The translations under genes were made by a program, and so were the position numbers. A DNA stretch of 64,000 bases. Origin: Anaerolineae bacterium. Lineage in GTDB: Bacteria > Chloroflexota > Anaerolineae > 4572-78 > J111. Location: assembly GCA_023382535.1 (NCBI GenBank), contig JAHDWA010000052.1:13918-77917 (forward strand). The letters run 5' to 3'. The notes below the pieces were generated by a model that was not told the DNA's origin, ran no database searches, and saw only the letters and a program-made list of their open reading frames with translations. Shown piece after piece: positions 44,361-53,111 of the stretch; within the stretch, counting starts at the first letter, position 1, and each line of letters opens with the position of its first letter.

Positions 44361-44369
44361 TGTTATAAT
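44361..44369 (+). promoter_or_regulatory. Extended -10 promoter of the second glycosyltransferase-like gene
   Basis: TGTTATAAT, 30 bases before the ATG; followed by AGCC like the other extended -10 sites in the window. Confidence 0.6.
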
Positions 44370-44399
44370 AGCCCCCGCAAAATTAGCTAGAGTAAGTAT

Positions 44400-46931
44400 A
44401 TGGCTTATCCTTTACGTGATATCCCCTACGCCTTGAAACACGGGCTATTTTTGATTTTAATCGCCTTTACCGGACTGGGTCTGCTCTATGATTTCAATGT
44501 TCCTTTGTTTGAAAAGCCGGATGAGTTAAAGCACTTTGCCGTTATCCAGCACATTCAAGCGACAGGCCAACTGCCGGTAGTAAAAGCCGGAGAGAACAAG
44601 CCCTGGGATCAAGAAGGCACTCAGCCGCCGCTTTACCATATTCTGGCGGCTCTCACCGTCTCATGGCTTGACCTGAGCCATTTTTCCGAGCCTCCCCGTA
44701 ATCCTCACTACGCCGATGAACGCTCCTTTATCTGGCGGCAACGCGGCAACAACAATCTTTATCTTCACCCGGCAGACGAAGCATGGCGACTGGAACCTAC
44801 CTTTATAGCGGCACGGCTGGCTCGCTGGCTCTCCTTACTGGCCGGCATCGGCACGGTTAGCCTGACCTACCTGCTGGCGCGGATTGTTTTTGATGACCCG
44901 CAAGTGGAAACCATCGCTGACCAACCACCGCCGCCCGTGACCACAACTACCGACAACCGGCGGCAGATTGTTGATATTGGATTGCAACCGACCCCACCAT
45001 CCCGCCTCTTTCATCCTCTATCTTCCATCCTCTATCTTCCATCCTCCATCCTTGCCCTGCTTTCTGCCAGCCTGGTTGCCTTTATTCCCCAGTTTCTCCA
45101 CACCAGTTCGGCCATCACCAACGACAGCCTGAGTGTGACCCTGGCGGCTGCGGCCCTGGTCGTGCTGGCGCTGATGATCAAAAAAGGTAACTCGACTCGC
45201 TATGCCATTTACTTGGGCGTTATTTTGGGTTTAGCGGCCCTGACCAAACTAAGTTTGCTCTACTTACTGCCTGTAACCGGCCTGGTACTGCTGATTGACT
45301 TCTACCGGCATCGCTCCCTGCGCCGTTCTCTCGTAGAAATAGCCTTCATCGCCGGGCTAATGTTGTTACTGTCCGGCTGGTGGTACTGGCGCAACTGGCG
45401 GGTGTATGGAGATGTAACCGCCCTTAACGCGCACTTACTCTACCGCGGCGGCCCGCTCAACCCGACACCCAGCCTGGCTCAAATTTGGCAAACCGAGCTG
45501 ACCGGTCTGGAACTGTCTTTCTGGGCCGCTTTTGGCGCCGGCCAAATCTTGTGGGAACCCTGGCTCTATACGCTCTTACGCTGGTTAAAATATCTGATTG
45601 GCTTGGGGCTGGTCATCGGCCTGGGACGAGCGGTGAGAAATGGACCAACACTTTTTGCCCAAAAGTCGCCCCCCAACTCATCATCGTCCTCCCATTCTAC
45701 CGACCCGAAAGCGCTGCCCATTCTGGGCCTATTGGCCTTGTGGAGCCTCATTATCTTCGCCGCGCTGCTGCGCTGGATGCAAATCACCCCGGCTTCATGG
45801 GGGCGACTGCTCTACCCGGCCCTGCCGGCGTTGGGCATTTTGACAGCCTGGAGCCTGTGGCAGTTTACCTCGTTCGGCCCGTTTCGCTCGGACTCCTCAA
45901 AACTTGTGCCCGGTATTCCCCGAACTGCAACATATATTTTACGTGTTACCGTATTAGCCCTGCCGCTACTGGTCGCCATCGCTCTTTTTTGCCTTGCCCT
46001 GATCAGCCCTTTCCGCTATCTTCAAGCCGCTTACGCCAAAACACCGCCCATCAGGGAAGCTAACCTTCCGCGCGCCGGTTTGGAGCGATTGGATTTGACC
46101 TATGATAACGGGCTGCGCTTAATTGCCTACCGGGTTGATAAATCGCCCGTACACCCCGGCGACTGGCTGCCGGTCACCCTCTACTGGCAGGCTGACCGGC
46201 CCATCACCAAAAATTACAGCGTGTTTATCCATCTGTTAGGTCAAAACAACGCCGTTATCGGCCAGGTTAATACCTATCCGGCCGGAGGCAACTGGCCCAC
46301 CTCGCTCCTGGAACCGGGCCAGATTCTTGAAGATACTTACTACATCCCCATTTTGCCGGAGGCCGGCGCGCCTGCGGTCATCCGGCTGGCAATGGGAATT
46401 TTTGAATTTGAAGACCCGGCCCGGGCGGCCAAACCTGCCGTCAACGCGGCCGGCGAAATAATCCAACCGGTTGTTGGGGCCATTCCCTTACTCCCCCATC
46501 ATTGGTCTAAACCGGAGCCAGAACACCGGCTAACGGCAAACTTTGGTGGGCAGATCCAATTACTGGGCTATGACGGCCCTCCCGCCGAGACGGTTATCAA
46601 GCCGGGCGATCCAATCTCCCTTACTTTTTATTGGGAAACCCTGAGCGCACCAGGCCAGGATTTAACCCTGTTCATTCACCTGATCGAGCCAAGCTCCCAA
46701 ACCCAGATGGCCGGTTTCGATGGACCGCCCGCTTTTTCTACCGCTTTCTGGCAGCCCGGCTACCGGATCACTGATTCCCGCCAGCTTGCCGTTCCTGCCG
46801 ACCTGTCCCCCGGCACGTACGAGTTACAAATAGGCTGGTACAACCCCACCAGCCTGGCCCGACTGCCTCTGACAGAGACAAATAACCAGCAGGATTATTT
46901 ACCGTTGCTAACGCTGAATGTCCTCCCATAA
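44400..46931 (+). CDS. GT-C type membrane glycosyltransferase-like protein with two beta-sandwich domains
   Basis: 843 residues. The first extracellular loop has EKPDELKHFAVIQHIQATGQLPV and QEGTQPPLYHILAALTV (residues about 38-85); the Asp-Glu pair is the expected GT-C active-site position. About ten membrane helices follow to residue 540. Two related beta-sandwich domains follow (from about 567 and 715), each with an L-x-V/L-T-L/F-Y-W strand and a PGQ/PGY-x-x-xD turn. Loop inserts include PSSILYLPSSIL from a heptamer array. Ortholog-like to the next two genes. Substrate unknown; surface glycan or glycoprotein assembly likely. Confidence 0.82.
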   Translation: MAYPLRDIPYALKHGLFLILIAFTGLGLLYDFNVPLFEKPDELKHFAVIQHIQATGQLPVVKAGENKPWDQEGTQPPLYHILAALTVSWLDLSHFSEPPRNPHYADERSFIWRQRGNNNLYLHPADEAWRLEPTFIAARLARWLSLLAGIGTVSLTYLLARIVFDDPQVETIADQPPPPVTTTTDNRRQIVDIGLQPTPPSRLFHPLSSILYLPSSILALLSASLVAFIPQFLHTSSAITNDSLSVTLAAAALVVLALMIKKGNSTRYAIYLGVILGLAALTKLSLLYLLPVTGLVLLIDFYRHRSLRRSLVEIAFIAGLMLLLSGWWYWRNWRVYGDVTALNAHLLYRGGPLNPTPSLAQIWQTELTGLELSFWAAFGAGQILWEPWLYTLLRWLKYLIGLGLVIGLGRAVRNGPTLFAQKSPPNSSSSSHSTDPKALPILGLLALWSLIIFAALLRWMQITPASWGRLLYPALPALGILTAWSLWQFTSFGPFRSDSSKLVPGIPRTATYILRVTVLALPLLVAIALFCLALISPFRYLQAAYAKTPPIREANLPRAGLERLDLTYDNGLRLIAYRVDKSPVHPGDWLPVTLYWQADRPITKNYSVFIHLLGQNNAVIGQVNTYPAGGNWPTSLLEPGQILEDTYYIPILPEAGAPAVIRLAMGIFEFEDPARAAKPAVNAAGEIIQPVVGAIPLLPHHWSKPEPEHRLTANFGGQIQLLGYDGPPAETVIKPGDPISLTFYWETLSAPGQDLTLFIHLIEPSSQTQMAGFDGPPAFSTAFWQPGYRITDSRQLAVPADLSPGTYELQIGWYNPTSLARLPLTETNNQQDYLPLLTLNVLP
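45014..45051 (+). repeat. In-frame heptamer array (TCCTCTA/TCTTCCA)
   Basis: TCCTCTA TCTTCCA TCCTCTA TCTTCCA TCCTCCA, encoding LSSILYLPSSIL at a loop-helix boundary. Confidence 0.85.
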
Positions 46932-47007
46932 AAAGATACTTTAGACAAATCCTGTCTCCAGACCCTCCTCAAGGCAGGACAGTAACAATTCTACTTATGG
47001 GCAAAAG

Positions 47008-47016
47008 TGCTATAAT
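47008..47016 (+). promoter_or_regulatory. Extended -10 promoter of the third glycosyltransferase-like gene
   Basis: TGCTATAAT followed by AGCGGG, about 90 bases before the coding start. Confidence 0.6.
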
Positions 47017-47105
47017 AGCGGGAAACGGGAGGCGTCCCGGGAGGTTTTGCCGTTATCTGCTCAGAGCGCCAGCAATCAATCATCCAAAATCACCCTCAAG
47101 CCGGA

Positions 47106-49520
47106 TTGATCCTGCTCGCTTTTATCATCTTGGCCCTTGTCTACAGTTTCGTCACCCCCCCTTTGGAAGCGGGTGACGAGTCGCGCCATTACGCTGTGGT
47201 CAAATACATGGCCGATACCGGCCGCCTGCCGGTGCAGCGGCCCGGCGAGGCTCAGATTCATTGGAGCCACGAAGGTAACCAGCCCCCGCTCTATTATGCC
47301 CTGGCCGCCCTGCTGACTTTCTGGATAGATACCGGCGACTGGGCCGATGTGTACTGGTACAATCCTCATACAACCATCGGCGACCCGCTCCGCCCTGATA
47401 ACAAAAATATCACCACCCACCCTCCCGGCGAAACCTGGCCGTGGCGGGGTCACGTCCTGGCCGTCCATCTCATCCGTTTCCTGTCCATTGCGATGGCCGC
47501 GGTCACCGTGACCGGCTGCTACTTTATTGCTCTGACGCTCTTCAGCGGCAACCGCTGGCTGGCCGCCGGGGCGATGGCCCTTGCTGCCTTTAACCCCATG
47601 TTCATTTTTATCTCCGCGTCGGTCAACAACGACAACGCCGTTATTATGTTTGTAACCCTCGCGCTCTGGCTCATGGTGAAAATGGCAAAGGGAAGACTGG
47701 AAGACTGGAAGACTGGAGATACACCCAAGGATGCATCAATTTTCCAGCCTTTCAGCCTTCCAACCTTCCAATCTTCTGCCCTCCTCGGCCTGCTCATCGG
47801 CCTGGGGGCATTGAGCAAGCTTTATGCCCTGGGACTGCTCCCTTTAGCCGGGCTGCTTTTTCTATGGCTGGCCTACTGGGACGACCACAGACCACAGACC
47901 ACAGACCGCCAATCAGCAATGAACAATGCTGCTCCCCTGCCCCCCCGCTCCCACCTGCTCTCTTCTACCCTCCTACTTCGCGCCTTGACCTGGAGCGCCA
48001 TCACCTTCCTCGTTGCTTTCGCCATAGCTGGCTGGTTCTACTGGCGCAACGCCCTGCTTTATGGCGACCCTTTGGCCCTGCAAGCAATGCGTGACACCGC
48101 CGGCCAGCGCAGCCATGCTCCCACACTGGTCACCCTCCGCGCCGAATTCGAGGGATTTCGCATTGCTTACTGGGCTTTGTTTGGCGGCGTCAATATCCTG
48201 GCCGATAACTGGATTTACAAGGTGCTGGATGGAGTTTCCCTCATCGCCATCACCGGTGTAGCTGCGTTTGTTTTATCACGTATCACACATCAGGTATCAC
48301 ATTTCAGAGCAAAGCCTCCGCGAGGGACGCTTCATGCTTCTCGCCTCTCACTCTCCGCTTTCCTCATCCTCCTGACCTGGGCTACCGTCATGATCGCCGG
48401 CTTCGTCATCTGGAATCTCACCCAGCCGGCTGGACAGGGCCGTCTCCTCTTCCCTGCCATCGCCGCTTTCTCAGCCCTGGGCGTGCTTGGCTTAACCTGG
48501 TGGCTGCCCCAGCAGGGTCAAAAACTCGTCACCATCCTCTGCGCCGTGGGCCTGTTTGTTTTTGCTGCCCTATCACCAGTTTTATACATAGTTCCTGCCT
48601 ATACGAAACCCCCTGTACTCACCGAGCAGAACCTGCCCGCCGACCTGCAACAGGTCAGTTTCACCTACGCCGGCAAGATGCGCCTGCTGGGGTATCACCT
48701 GCCTGCCTCGACCGTTCGCCCCGCCGAAACCCTGCCCTTGACTCTCTACTGGCAGATCCTCGAACCGGTTGACCTTAACTATAGTATTTTCGTCCATCTG
48801 CTCGGCCGGCAGCGCCAGGTGGTCGGCCAAGTTGACACCTACCCCGGCGGCGGTCACTGGCCGACGACGCTGCTGTCTCCCGGCGCTGTCCTGGCCGATC
48901 ATTACCAAGTTCCAATTACGCCCGCAGCCGAGTTTAACCAGGCTCCGACGCGGCTGTTGATTGCTGCCGGTGTTTATGATTTCAACGAGCCGGGCCGTCC
49001 CGGTAAGCCGGCCGTCAACGCAGACGGCCAGCCCGTCGAACCCCTGATTGCCAGCGCCAAACTCATTCCCTGGCAGTGGCCCAGCCCGCCCCGATCTGAC
49101 CCGGTCATCAATTTCGCCGACAAAGTGACCCTGCTCAGCTATCAAATCGCCGCCGACCAGCAATCCGTTACCCTGAACTGGCAGGTCAATGCGCCCCTCG
49201 GCCTTGATTACACCGTCTTTCTGCAAGCCTGGCAAGCCGCCCCACTGACCGGTTCGGCTGTGAGCGGCATGAAGGCTGAATACGTGACCGGCTTCGACGG
49301 TCCCCCGGTACAAGGCGATTACCCCACCTCGCTCTGGGCGCCCGGCGAAATTATTGTGGACACCCATACCCTCAACCTCGCCACCCTGCCCCCCGGCGAA
49401 TATTATCTCCTGGCCGGACTCTACAACCCTGCCACCGGCGAGCGTCTGCCCGCCGCCATCCCCAGCGGCCCTCTGCCCGATTACGCCGTCAATCTCGGTA
49501 CTCTACAGGTGGCAAGATGA
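47106..49520 (+). CDS. GT-C type membrane glycosyltransferase-like protein, paralogue 3
   Basis: About 804 residues. TPPLEAGDESRHYAVVKYMADT and HEGNQPPLYYALAALLTFW match the active-site loop of the preceding paralogue. About ten membrane helices, then two beta-sandwich domains (from about residue 516, MRLLGYHLP ... LPLTLYWQILEP, and 668). The start is uncertain: no ATG or GTG precedes the first helix in frame; TTG at 47106 is used and the frame is open upstream to 47019. Loop inserts come from repeats at 47690-47777, 47883-47910 and 48273-48305. Confidence 0.8.
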   Translation: MILLAFIILALVYSFVTPPLEAGDESRHYAVVKYMADTGRLPVQRPGEAQIHWSHEGNQPPLYYALAALLTFWIDTGDWADVYWYNPHTTIGDPLRPDNKNITTHPPGETWPWRGHVLAVHLIRFLSIAMAAVTVTGCYFIALTLFSGNRWLAAGAMALAAFNPMFIFISASVNNDNAVIMFVTLALWLMVKMAKGRLEDWKTGDTPKDASIFQPFSLPTFQSSALLGLLIGLGALSKLYALGLLPLAGLLFLWLAYWDDHRPQTTDRQSAMNNAAPLPPRSHLLSSTLLLRALTWSAITFLVAFAIAGWFYWRNALLYGDPLALQAMRDTAGQRSHAPTLVTLRAEFEGFRIAYWALFGGVNILADNWIYKVLDGVSLIAITGVAAFVLSRITHQVSHFRAKPPRGTLHASRLSLSAFLILLTWATVMIAGFVIWNLTQPAGQGRLLFPAIAAFSALGVLGLTWWLPQQGQKLVTILCAVGLFVFAALSPVLYIVPAYTKPPVLTEQNLPADLQQVSFTYAGKMRLLGYHLPASTVRPAETLPLTLYWQILEPVDLNYSIFVHLLGRQRQVVGQVDTYPGGGHWPTTLLSPGAVLADHYQVPITPAAEFNQAPTRLLIAAGVYDFNEPGRPGKPAVNADGQPVEPLIASAKLIPWQWPSPPRSDPVINFADKVTLLSYQIAADQQSVTLNWQVNAPLGLDYTVFLQAWQAAPLTGSAVSGMKAEYVTGFDGPPVQGDYPTSLWAPGEIIVDTHTLNLATLPPGEYYLLAGLYNPATGERLPAAIPSGPLPDYAVNLGTLQVAR
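47690..47777 (+). repeat. In-frame inverted GAAGACTG / CTTCCAAC insert
   Basis: GAAGACTG repeated three times, then CCAGCCTTTCAGCCTTCCAA and CCTTCCAATCTTC. Encodes a loop with GRLEDWKTGD and FQPFSLPTFQSS. It is the same composite as at 42711-42791. Confidence 0.85.
47883..47910 (+). repeat. In-frame heptamer array (GACCACA)
   Basis: GACCACA three times then GACCGCC; encodes HRPQTTDRQ. Confidence 0.85.
48273..48305 (+). repeat. In-frame heptamer array (TATCACA)
   Basis: TATCACG TATCACA CATCAGG TATCACA; encodes LSRITHQVSHF. Confidence 0.75.
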
Positions 49521-49550
49521 CCCGTTGCCAGGTGACAAGAAATCTATAAA

Positions 49551-52500
49551 ATGTCTCACGCCTTACGCCTTACGTCTTACGCTCTCCCCCTCCTCCTGAT
49601 CCTCCTCGTCTTCACCCTGCTGACTCTTTACCACGCTATCGTCCTGCCCCTCGGCGAAGCCGACGATGAAACCGACCACTACCAGTACCTGCGCTTTGTC
49701 GCTCGAACCGGCCATCCGCCTTTTACCGAGAGCGAACGAAACGAGGCCGGATTCAAAGGAGGGCTGGCCCCGCTGTACTACTGGCTGACCGCCTGGCCAA
49801 TCGCCCTTGTCGGCGAGCAGAGCCTGCCGGATGTGCGCCGGGTTGACGCCCGGCCGGAGCGCCACATTCCCAGCGATGGGCTGGGAATTAACCACGTCTT
49901 GCATACGCTGGACGAGCAGTGGCCCTGGCGCGGCCAACCCTTAGCCTGGCGCCTGGTCCGATTTCTCTCGCTCCCGCTCGCCTGTGTAACAATTGCAGCC
50001 AGCTATATCCTGGCCCGCCGCCTCTATCCCGAACCGAAACTCATCGCCGTCGGCGCGGCTGCATTTGTGGCCTTTTTGCCCCGTTTTATGGGCAGCAGCG
50101 CCGTTATCAACGACGACAACCTGGTTTTTGCCCTGACCACCCTTTTGCTTTTGGTCCAGGTCATGATCCTGCAAAACGCCTCCCCCTCACCCCGGTTATT
50201 CGCTCTCTTCGGCGCGCTCTTCGGTCTGGCCCTCGTCACCAAATATTTTAGCCTCATCCTGATCCCAGAGGTAATCTTTACGCTTTGGATGTCTCTAGCC
50301 CATCAGAGTCGAAAATTACAAGCTCAAGGTAATGACCCATCGCATTTCCCGCTCCCCGCCCTACGCTCTCCCCTTGCCGCCTTTCTCGCCGCGCTTGGCC
50401 TCACCGCCGGGCCCTGGTTTGCCTTTATCCTCCTGCGCTTCAACCACATCGGCGAACTCGGCCTCATTCCCGGCCTGGCCGCCTCACTCGGCGAGCCACA
50501 AATCACCGAGGGATTGGTCGGCCTGCTCTCCGGCCAGTCGGTACGCCCCATTGCCGCCACCTACAGCCTGTTTGAATGGTTTGGGCTGCTCTACCGCTCC
50601 TTCTGGTTCGAATTTGGCTGGATGCAGATTTTCGCCCCCGGCTGGCTTTATGCTCTTTTCTCGGTACTATTACTGTGCGCCCTGGCAGGTCATGGGCTGC
50701 GTGTTACATCTTTTACTTCACGCAACACGCACTACGCATCAGAGCGAAGCTTCCCCTTGGGACGCATCACCTTCCTCCTCATCTTCCATTTCCTCCTCTT
50801 CCTCGCCGTCGTCCTGGCCCGCTACATTCTCAGCGCCACCGTTGACACCGGCCAGGGCCGCCATCTTTACCCGGCGCTGGGTGTCATTGCTTTGTTTGTT
50901 TCTCTCGGCCTCTACTACTTGGGATTTTGGATTTTAGATTTAAGATTTAAGACTTTTCCTTTCTCTTCTATGCATCTATTACCTGGCTTCCTCAAAAAAC
51001 TAACCATCCCTAACTATCCTCCATCTTCTATCTTCTATCTACCATCTACCATCTTCTATCTTCTATTCACTCTCTTCTTTCTTGTCCCTTCCTTCCTCCT
51101 TCATCCCTCATCACCTGCCCCTGGTAAGGGGTTCATCCTGCCTCATTACGACACGCTGCCGGTCACCATCACCCCTCCCGCCGACCTGCCCATTGCCTAT
51201 CGCCATAACCTACCCTTTGCCGAGGGCCTGGCCCTGGCCGGTTTTGATACACCCACGACCGTTTCGGCGGGAGAAGCCCTGCCCGTCACTCTCTACTGGC
51301 GGTCTGAGCGAGAAGCACAGCAGGATTACCTGGTCACTCTCTGCCTGCAAGACGACAACTCGCAGCCTGTCGCCTGCTGGGCAGGCCATTTTGCCGACGG
51401 CCGCTACCCGGCTCGCGCCTGGGAAGCAGGCGACACCCTGGCCGATACGGTTTTTGTACCCATCCCCACCTGCGCCCATCTCCCCGATCAAAGGTACCGC
51501 CTCCACCTCGAACTCTGGCCGCTGGCCCCTGACTCGCCGGAACCGCTGCCCGCCGGGCCGCCGGTGTTGCAGCAAACCTTTGCCGAGCCGCTCATTGCCA
51601 TTCGGCCTACGGATGCCCTGCCTCAAACTGCTGCGTTCTGGCGCGGCAACGGGCGATTGACTGGCGCCACCTCGCTCCAACTGGGCCAGGCCTTAACCCG
51701 GCTTGACACGACCATTCCCGGCCAAAACCAGTCCCCCAGATTTATCCGCCAGGCCAGCGGCCCGGTTTCCACTTGGCCGGTCCTACCGGGATTCAACACC
51801 CCGTTGTTTCTCCCCTGCGACGAAGGCCCTGCGCCTTTCGCCCAGGCTGCTACTTTCATCGCCGGGCCGACTCTGCCCCCCGGTCCCTACGTTCCCGACC
51901 CCCCCGGCGCACCGACCACCCTGAGTGTCTCCCTCAACCTGCGCCAGCGCGCCTTCGCCCCACTGACTTCGACCCTGGTCTTCACCCCGTATTTAGCCCC
52001 ACTCTCGCTGGAATTTCCCGGTCAGCCAGCTATCAACCGGGGAGATGGGAAGACTGGAAGACTAGAAGAAACGAGCAACCTTTCAACCTTCCAACCTTCG
52101 AGCCGAAGGCCCCCTATGGGCAACCTTCCAACCCTCCCCCCCTCCTCCCTCCTCCCCATCACCCTGCACTGGCAGGCCCGCCGCTGGATGGCCGACCCAC
52201 TGATTGTCTCGCTGAAGCTGCTGGATCAGGATTTCCAGGTGGGCGGCGAGCGCCAGGCGACCCTGGGCGACCGCTATCCCAATGTCTTGTGGGTTCCCGG
52301 CGAAGTCGTCGAAGAGACCTATCCCCTCCGCCTCAACCCCAGCGCCCCACCCGGTCTCTACCGCCTGGAAATCAGCCTGCTACGCCAGGATAAAACGTTG
52401 CCCGACGGTTACGAAAATATACCTCTGACTGAGGGTGAAACGGACCTGGGCCAGAATCTGTATCCCACCACCTTCCGCCTCCTCGATCCCGCCCACGGCA

Positions 52501-52931
52501 CGCCGCCGCCCTATCCCTTCTCCGCCCAGCTCGGCGACTCTGTCCAGCTTACCGGCTACAACCTCCAACCCCAATCCAAAATCCAAAATCCGAAATCTAA
52601 AATCCTTTTGGCCCTCTACTGGCAGTCCACCGCCAAAATCACTAGCAATTACACTGTCTTTACCCAGCTTGTCGGCCCGGATGGGCAGGTCTGGGCGCAG
52701 TGGGACAATCCGCCCCAGGCCGGCCGCTACCCGATCACCGCCTGGGCCGAACAGGACAGCGTGGTTGACCGTTACACCCTGGCCCTCCGCGATGGCGCTC
52801 CCAACGGAGAATATCGCCTGCTGGTCGGTATGTACGATCCGGCCACAGGCCAGCGCCTGCCCGCTTTGGTCAACGGCCAGCCTCAGCCCGACAATGCCGT
52901 TGTCTTGACCACCCTTTCCCTGGCTCCCTGA
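49551..52931 (+). CDS. Giant GT-C type membrane glycosyltransferase-like protein, paralogue 4
   Basis: 1126 residues. The N-terminus is encoded by a heptamer array (MSHALRLTSYALPLLL). EADDETDHYQYLRFVARTG and GLAPLYYWLTAW form the active-site loop (residues about 42-85). About ten membrane helices reach residue 530, then a long exposed part with three beta-sandwich repeats: from about 557 (LPVTLYW), 868 (LPITLHW, degenerate) and 992 (LTGYNLQP ... LLALYWQST). Repeat-encoded inserts separate membrane helices and interrupt two of the sandwich domains at the same loop. No ribosome site is evident. Confidence 0.8.
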   Translation: MSHALRLTSYALPLLLILLVFTLLTLYHAIVLPLGEADDETDHYQYLRFVARTGHPPFTESERNEAGFKGGLAPLYYWLTAWPIALVGEQSLPDVRRVDARPERHIPSDGLGINHVLHTLDEQWPWRGQPLAWRLVRFLSLPLACVTIAASYILARRLYPEPKLIAVGAAAFVAFLPRFMGSSAVINDDNLVFALTTLLLLVQVMILQNASPSPRLFALFGALFGLALVTKYFSLILIPEVIFTLWMSLAHQSRKLQAQGNDPSHFPLPALRSPLAAFLAALGLTAGPWFAFILLRFNHIGELGLIPGLAASLGEPQITEGLVGLLSGQSVRPIAATYSLFEWFGLLYRSFWFEFGWMQIFAPGWLYALFSVLLLCALAGHGLRVTSFTSRNTHYASERSFPLGRITFLLIFHFLLFLAVVLARYILSATVDTGQGRHLYPALGVIALFVSLGLYYLGFWILDLRFKTFPFSSMHLLPGFLKKLTIPNYPPSSIFYLPSTIFYLLFTLFFLVPSFLLHPSSPAPGKGFILPHYDTLPVTITPPADLPIAYRHNLPFAEGLALAGFDTPTTVSAGEALPVTLYWRSEREAQQDYLVTLCLQDDNSQPVACWAGHFADGRYPARAWEAGDTLADTVFVPIPTCAHLPDQRYRLHLELWPLAPDSPEPLPAGPPVLQQTFAEPLIAIRPTDALPQTAAFWRGNGRLTGATSLQLGQALTRLDTTIPGQNQSPRFIRQASGPVSTWPVLPGFNTPLFLPCDEGPAPFAQAATFIAGPTLPPGPYVPDPPGAPTTLSVSLNLRQRAFAPLTSTLVFTPYLAPLSLEFPGQPAINRGDGKTGRLEETSNLSTFQPSSRRPPMGNLPTLPPSSLLPITLHWQARRWMADPLIVSLKLLDQDFQVGGERQATLGDRYPNVLWVPGEVVEETYPLRLNPSAPPGLYRLEISLLRQDKTLPDGYENIPLTEGETDLGQNLYPTTFRLLDPAHGTPPPYPFSAQLGDSVQLTGYNLQPQSKIQNPKSKILLALYWQSTAKITSNYTVFTQLVGPDGQVWAQWDNPPQAGRYPITAWAEQDSVVDRYTLALRDGAPNGEYRLLVGMYDPATGQRLPALVNGQPQPDNAVVLTTLSLAP
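49558..49585 (+). repeat. Heptamer array at the start codon region
   Basis: ACGCCTT ACGCCTT ACGTCTT ACGCTCT, beginning 7 bases after the ATG. Confidence 0.85.
50700..50741 (+). repeat. In-frame heptamer array (CGTGTTA type)
   Basis: CGTGTTA CATCTTT TACTTCA CGCAACA CGCACTA CGCATCA; encodes RVTSFTSRNTHYAS. Compare 13378-13426 and 42231-42279. Confidence 0.8.
50922..51065 (+). repeat. Two in-frame heptamer arrays between membrane helices
   Basis: GGATTTT GGATTTT AGATTTA AGATTTA (50922-50949) and TCCTCCA TCTTCTA TCTTCTA TCTACCA TCTACCA TCTTCTA TCTTCTA (51017-51065), encoding FWILDLRF and PPSSIFYLPSTIFYLL. Confidence 0.85.
52043..52138 (+). repeat. In-frame inverted GAAGACTG / CTTCCAAC insert
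   Basis: GGGAAGACTGGAAGACTAGAAG on the left; two CCTTCCAAC-containing runs on the right. It ends directly before the LPITLHW strand of the second beta-sandwich domain. Confidence 0.8.
52576..52605 (+). repeat. In-frame heptamer array (CCAAAAT)
   Basis: CCAAAAT CCAAAAT CCGAAAT CTAAAAT, encoding SKIQNPKSKI directly before the LLALYW strand of the third beta-sandwich domain. Confidence 0.85.
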
Positions 52932-52978
52932 TTCGACCCACCTTTCGAGCCGTGCTAAAATCGAAACGGTATATTGAG

Positions 52979-53096
52979 GAAAAAAATTTACACAGAGCCA
53001 CACAGAGAAGGCACAGAGATTCGCGGAGAAACTTTAATATTTCTCTGCGCGCTTTGCGTCTGCGACTCCCTGGCGAAACTCTGTGTTTCAGCTTAT
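52979..53096. repeat. Inverted heptamer arrays upstream of pfkA
   Basis: The left arm has units like ACAGAGC, CACACAG, AGAAGGC, ACAGAGA; the right arm reads TCTCTGC, GCGTCTG, CTGGCGA, AACTCTG and so is partly complementary. An open frame in phase with pfkA runs through it but is not taken as coding. Confidence 0.7.
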
Positions 53097-53111
53097 CCAA
53101 GAGGTGAAACA

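Noticed and set aside
52974..53111. N-terminal extension of pfkA
   Set aside because: The extension is entirely repeat-derived and pfkA homologues begin at the ATG at 53112, which has a ribosome site.
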